Assembly: GCA_033030425.1 (NCBI GenBank)
Contig: JAUFSD010000005.1
Span: forward strand, 682,001-746,000
Reading direction: 5' to 3'
Length of the DNA stretch: 64,000 bases
Origin: Verpa conica
Lineage: Eukaryota > Ascomycota > Pezizomycetes > Pezizales > Morchellaceae
Below are positions 61,901 through 64,000 of the stretch, one piece after another (the first letter of the stretch is position 1; each line of letters begins with the position of its first letter). A program made the translations under genes and the position numbers. The notes beneath the pieces were generated by a model that was not told the origin of the DNA, did not search any database, and saw only the letters and a program-made list of their open reading frames with translations.

Positions 61901-63157
61901 TACTGTAGGTCAGTGTACGCCAATAAGCCTTTTCAAGCTCCTCACAGCGTTCAGGTGTGTACTCATCCGCGTTTGTGATGCGGTAATCGAATCCCTCAAA
62001 AGCTTCATCGTCAAGCATTGCTTGCTCAGCTTCCCTCGCCTTTGCAGTTTTCCTAACGTACTTCTTCCGTTGTCTTGGTTGACGACCATGGCTGTCCAGT
62101 ACAGGCTCTGGGGTTTCGTTACTAGCACCAACAACAACGCTAACTCTAGGTTGGCGACCGTGCGAGTCTGTAATGGGCATTGGACTCTCAGCTTCATCCT
62201 GTTTCTGTTTTTCCGGGGATTTAGGTGTCGGAGGGTTTCGTTTCCTCGCGTTTGTGTGTCTAATTTCTTGGGTAGCATCGGCCTCTTCCTCTTCCTCTTT
62301 ATCAGCAGCAGCGGCGCTCTTTCTAGATGATCTAGTTCTCCTCCCGACAGTAGCCTCCTTCGCGACCTGCCCTTTCCTCCTCTCACCACGCCTCGCGGGG
62401 GGCTGGTGCTCGCTACCCTCGCAGAGCTGACGCCATTGTGGTAAATTGTAGGTTCGTTGTTTCTCGACATTCTCTTGGCGATATTCACCTTGCATACCGG
62501 CAATGTGTTGTACAATAGGGTTCTTGATGCGAATGTCTTTTACTTTGTCTTCAAGAGGAGCGAGCGTCCCGTACCTATTGAACGAGGTCATTAGCAACAG
62601 TGAGAGTAGTTGGAACCCGCGCATAAATACAAGCCCAAAGGCGTGTCGTGATTCTCAAATAAAGAAAGCTGTGTGTGAGAGAACTTGAGATGGAAGACGG
62701 AGGGTTGTTTACCATTCTGACGGCGGAATAATCTTGATGATTCCCGATTTCATGCCGTAGTGATTAATCTTATCTACAAAGTCTTTAAACGAGCGGAATT
62801 GATCCATTGTCTACCGTCCCCGTCAGCATTAAAGACCTAGAGAGAGCATAGCTATCCTCGCTTCTTTTTTACACCCCGCAATATCCACCTCCTTTGGCAC
62901 TGCCGAGCCCCCTCCCCCGCGACGAGCCGAAAGCTAAAGTAATAAAAAAAAACCATGAAGCAGAAGGATCGCGCAGTGGAACTCACCGGCTTAAACACCG
63001 GTATCCCGCCATCTTCGTAATAATGGTCTGGTTTGATCTCGTCGGCCTCCTGTTCCTCAGGGATCACTTCAAAGTCGTTGCCAGGCTGCTTGTCAATGAC
63101 GATCTCGAAATTGGACCCCTCGCTTGCCATGGGCTCGGTAGCAGGAGCAGCCGCCAT
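58932..63157 (-). CDS. KDM4/JMJD2-type JmjN-JmjC histone demethylase with extended PHD
   Basis: Seven exons: 63157-62987, 62810-62713, 62574-61625, 61566-60995, 60955-60885, 60777-60292 and 60237-58932, total 1,217 aa. The JmjN domain (FRSFKDFVDKINHYGMKSGI) is at residues 60-95. The JmjC domain carries [20 protein letters not shown] with Fe ligands near H369 and E371 and the third His in FPYGYHSGYN (about 458). A charged linker separates them. An extended PHD-type zinc domain (about 598-750: CILCPNN, CVFCRSKKGACFQC, CTRAYHATCAAAAG, CRFHRPKRP) and a tudor-like stretch (GDVIQMQFIKGEIFAGV) follow. The C-terminus is Gln/Pro-rich with a coiled end. KDM4 enzymes remove methyls from H3K9 and H3K36 using 2-oxoglutarate. 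Intron 6 (54 nt, donor GTTTGT, acceptor AATTAG) removes an in-frame TAA and gives ILPKG/DTCEIEWKW. Confidence 0.93.
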
Positions 63158-64000
63158 CGTGGTGACAGCGCTGCTATTATTATTATTGTTTAGTGAATGT
63201 CGCGTATGAGGGGGGGCTAGGAGGGAGGGAGGGGGTGCTGGTTGGTTGGTTGAGGGAGGGGGGGGGGGTGAAGTGGATGGTAAATTGTTTTGAGTCGTCC
63301 AGAGAGGTGAGAGGTAACTTAGCGTGTGAAGGGAGAGTGTGGTTGAGGGTTGTAGTTGAGGTGTAGTTACAGTTGCAGTTGTATCGGTAGTAGTGGTGGC
63401 GTGTCTTGGGGGGGGGGATGTATCATGTATGTTCGGCTGCGAAGACGAACAGAAGGAACGTCGGGGTCAAGACGGCCTAGTTGCACAAAGAAAAAGAAGA
63501 GTTCCAAGCGACGGGCAGAGGAGTAACCGCAAGATAGAGAGGCCGAGAAGCGAGAGACTAGGGGTGATGTGGAAACAGCGGAATAGCTTTTATCCTCCTG
63601 GCAAAATACATGTACTCTACCTATTGCATGTACCTATTCTGGGGGAGGTAGAGAAGTAGAGTAGAACAATATCGATAAGAGGAAGCAGAGGGAGCAGAGG
63701 AGAGAGGAGATTAAGGTACTGATTGATGGTTATTGATTGAATCCTCTGTCTTTCTTTCTCTCGATCTACTCTGTCCAACTTACTCGCCGTCCCCTCCTCT
63801 TCTTCCCTTCGTCTCACTCACTCTTCTTTTCTCTTCTTTCACGTCTTCTCAAGCGTCAGTTTGCTGCCTACTTGCTTTTTGCGACGGATCACCAGAGAAA
63901 TCGGAAGGTGCAGCTCAGACGAGCCGGCAAGCCCAATCCTTGCAGCTCCTCTCCAGCCGGAAAACTACCCTTCGCCAAGCCATCTCCCCAGGGAAGAGCT
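63158..64000. other. Promoter side of the demethylase gene
   Basis: 843 bp with a TTA run (63176-63190), an 11-base G run at 63258-63268 and long C/T-rich stretches (63750-63850). On the gene strand these are purine/pyrimidine tracts typical of fungal leaders. No other gene recognised before the window edge. Confidence 0.45.

Noticed and set aside
1..64000. CRISPR arrays, operons, bacterial ribosome binding sites
   Set aside because: Eukaryotic gene structure throughout, with no spaced repeat array seen.

Overview
This window is nuclear DNA from a filamentous ascomycete fungus (Pezizomycotina). The evidence is many short GT-AG introns, mostly about 50-110 bp, with TACTAAC/CTGAC/CTAAT-like branch sites, and gene families typical of that group: a fungal LicD-type protein, an EDC4/Ge-1-like WD40 protein, a KDM4-type JmjN/JmjC demethylase, PMP47-type carrier, MOB1 and NADH-GOGAT. 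An early-diverging lineage such as Pezizomycetes is possible given the gene-poor, AT-rich stretches with decayed repeats, but that is inference. All exon joins were worked out by eye. Each full model keeps the reading frame and restores family motifs across its junctions.

Layout. 1-7.9 kb: a secreted CAP/PR-1 protein (-) in a repeat-rich area holding a pogo/Tigger-like terminal-repeat relic, then an MFS transporter (-) facing a peroxisomal-type carrier (+). A small TA-flanked MITE-like hairpin lies between the last two. 11-15.3 kb: a SPATA20/DUF255 protein with 11 exons, one of them 8 nt, then a WLM metalloprotease. 15.3-17.3 kb: a desert with a 46-bp near-perfect inverted repeat. 17.3-25.3 kb: a small membrane-protein candidate (-), divergent from EDC4-like (+), then MOB1 (+). 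26-35.2 kb: F-box/ankyrin gene (-) and the 8-exon glutamate synthase gene (-). 35.2-44.2 kb: a 9-kb desert with a possible retroelement fragment. 44.2-49.1 kb: LicD-like, mitochondrial phosphatidylserine decarboxylase and a conserved unknown, all (+). 50.9-55.5 kb: a degenerate gluconokinase-like relic, a polyol dehydrogenase and pyruvate dehydrogenase E1-alpha, all (-). 56.6-57.4 kb: an orphan gene with an in-frame TGA. 58.9-63.2 kb: a 1,217-residue KDM4-type demethylase (-), with its promoter running to the window edge.

The genes do not form an obvious cluster. Most are single-copy housekeeping genes: nitrogen assimilation, pyruvate oxidation, phosphatidylethanolamine synthesis, mRNA decapping, mitotic exit and chromatin. 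I see no clear tRNA, rRNA or CRISPR. The most noteworthy items are the microexons, the small three-exon membrane-protein gene, the kinase relic, the TGA-split orphan and three distinct inverted-repeat/terminal-repeat elements.
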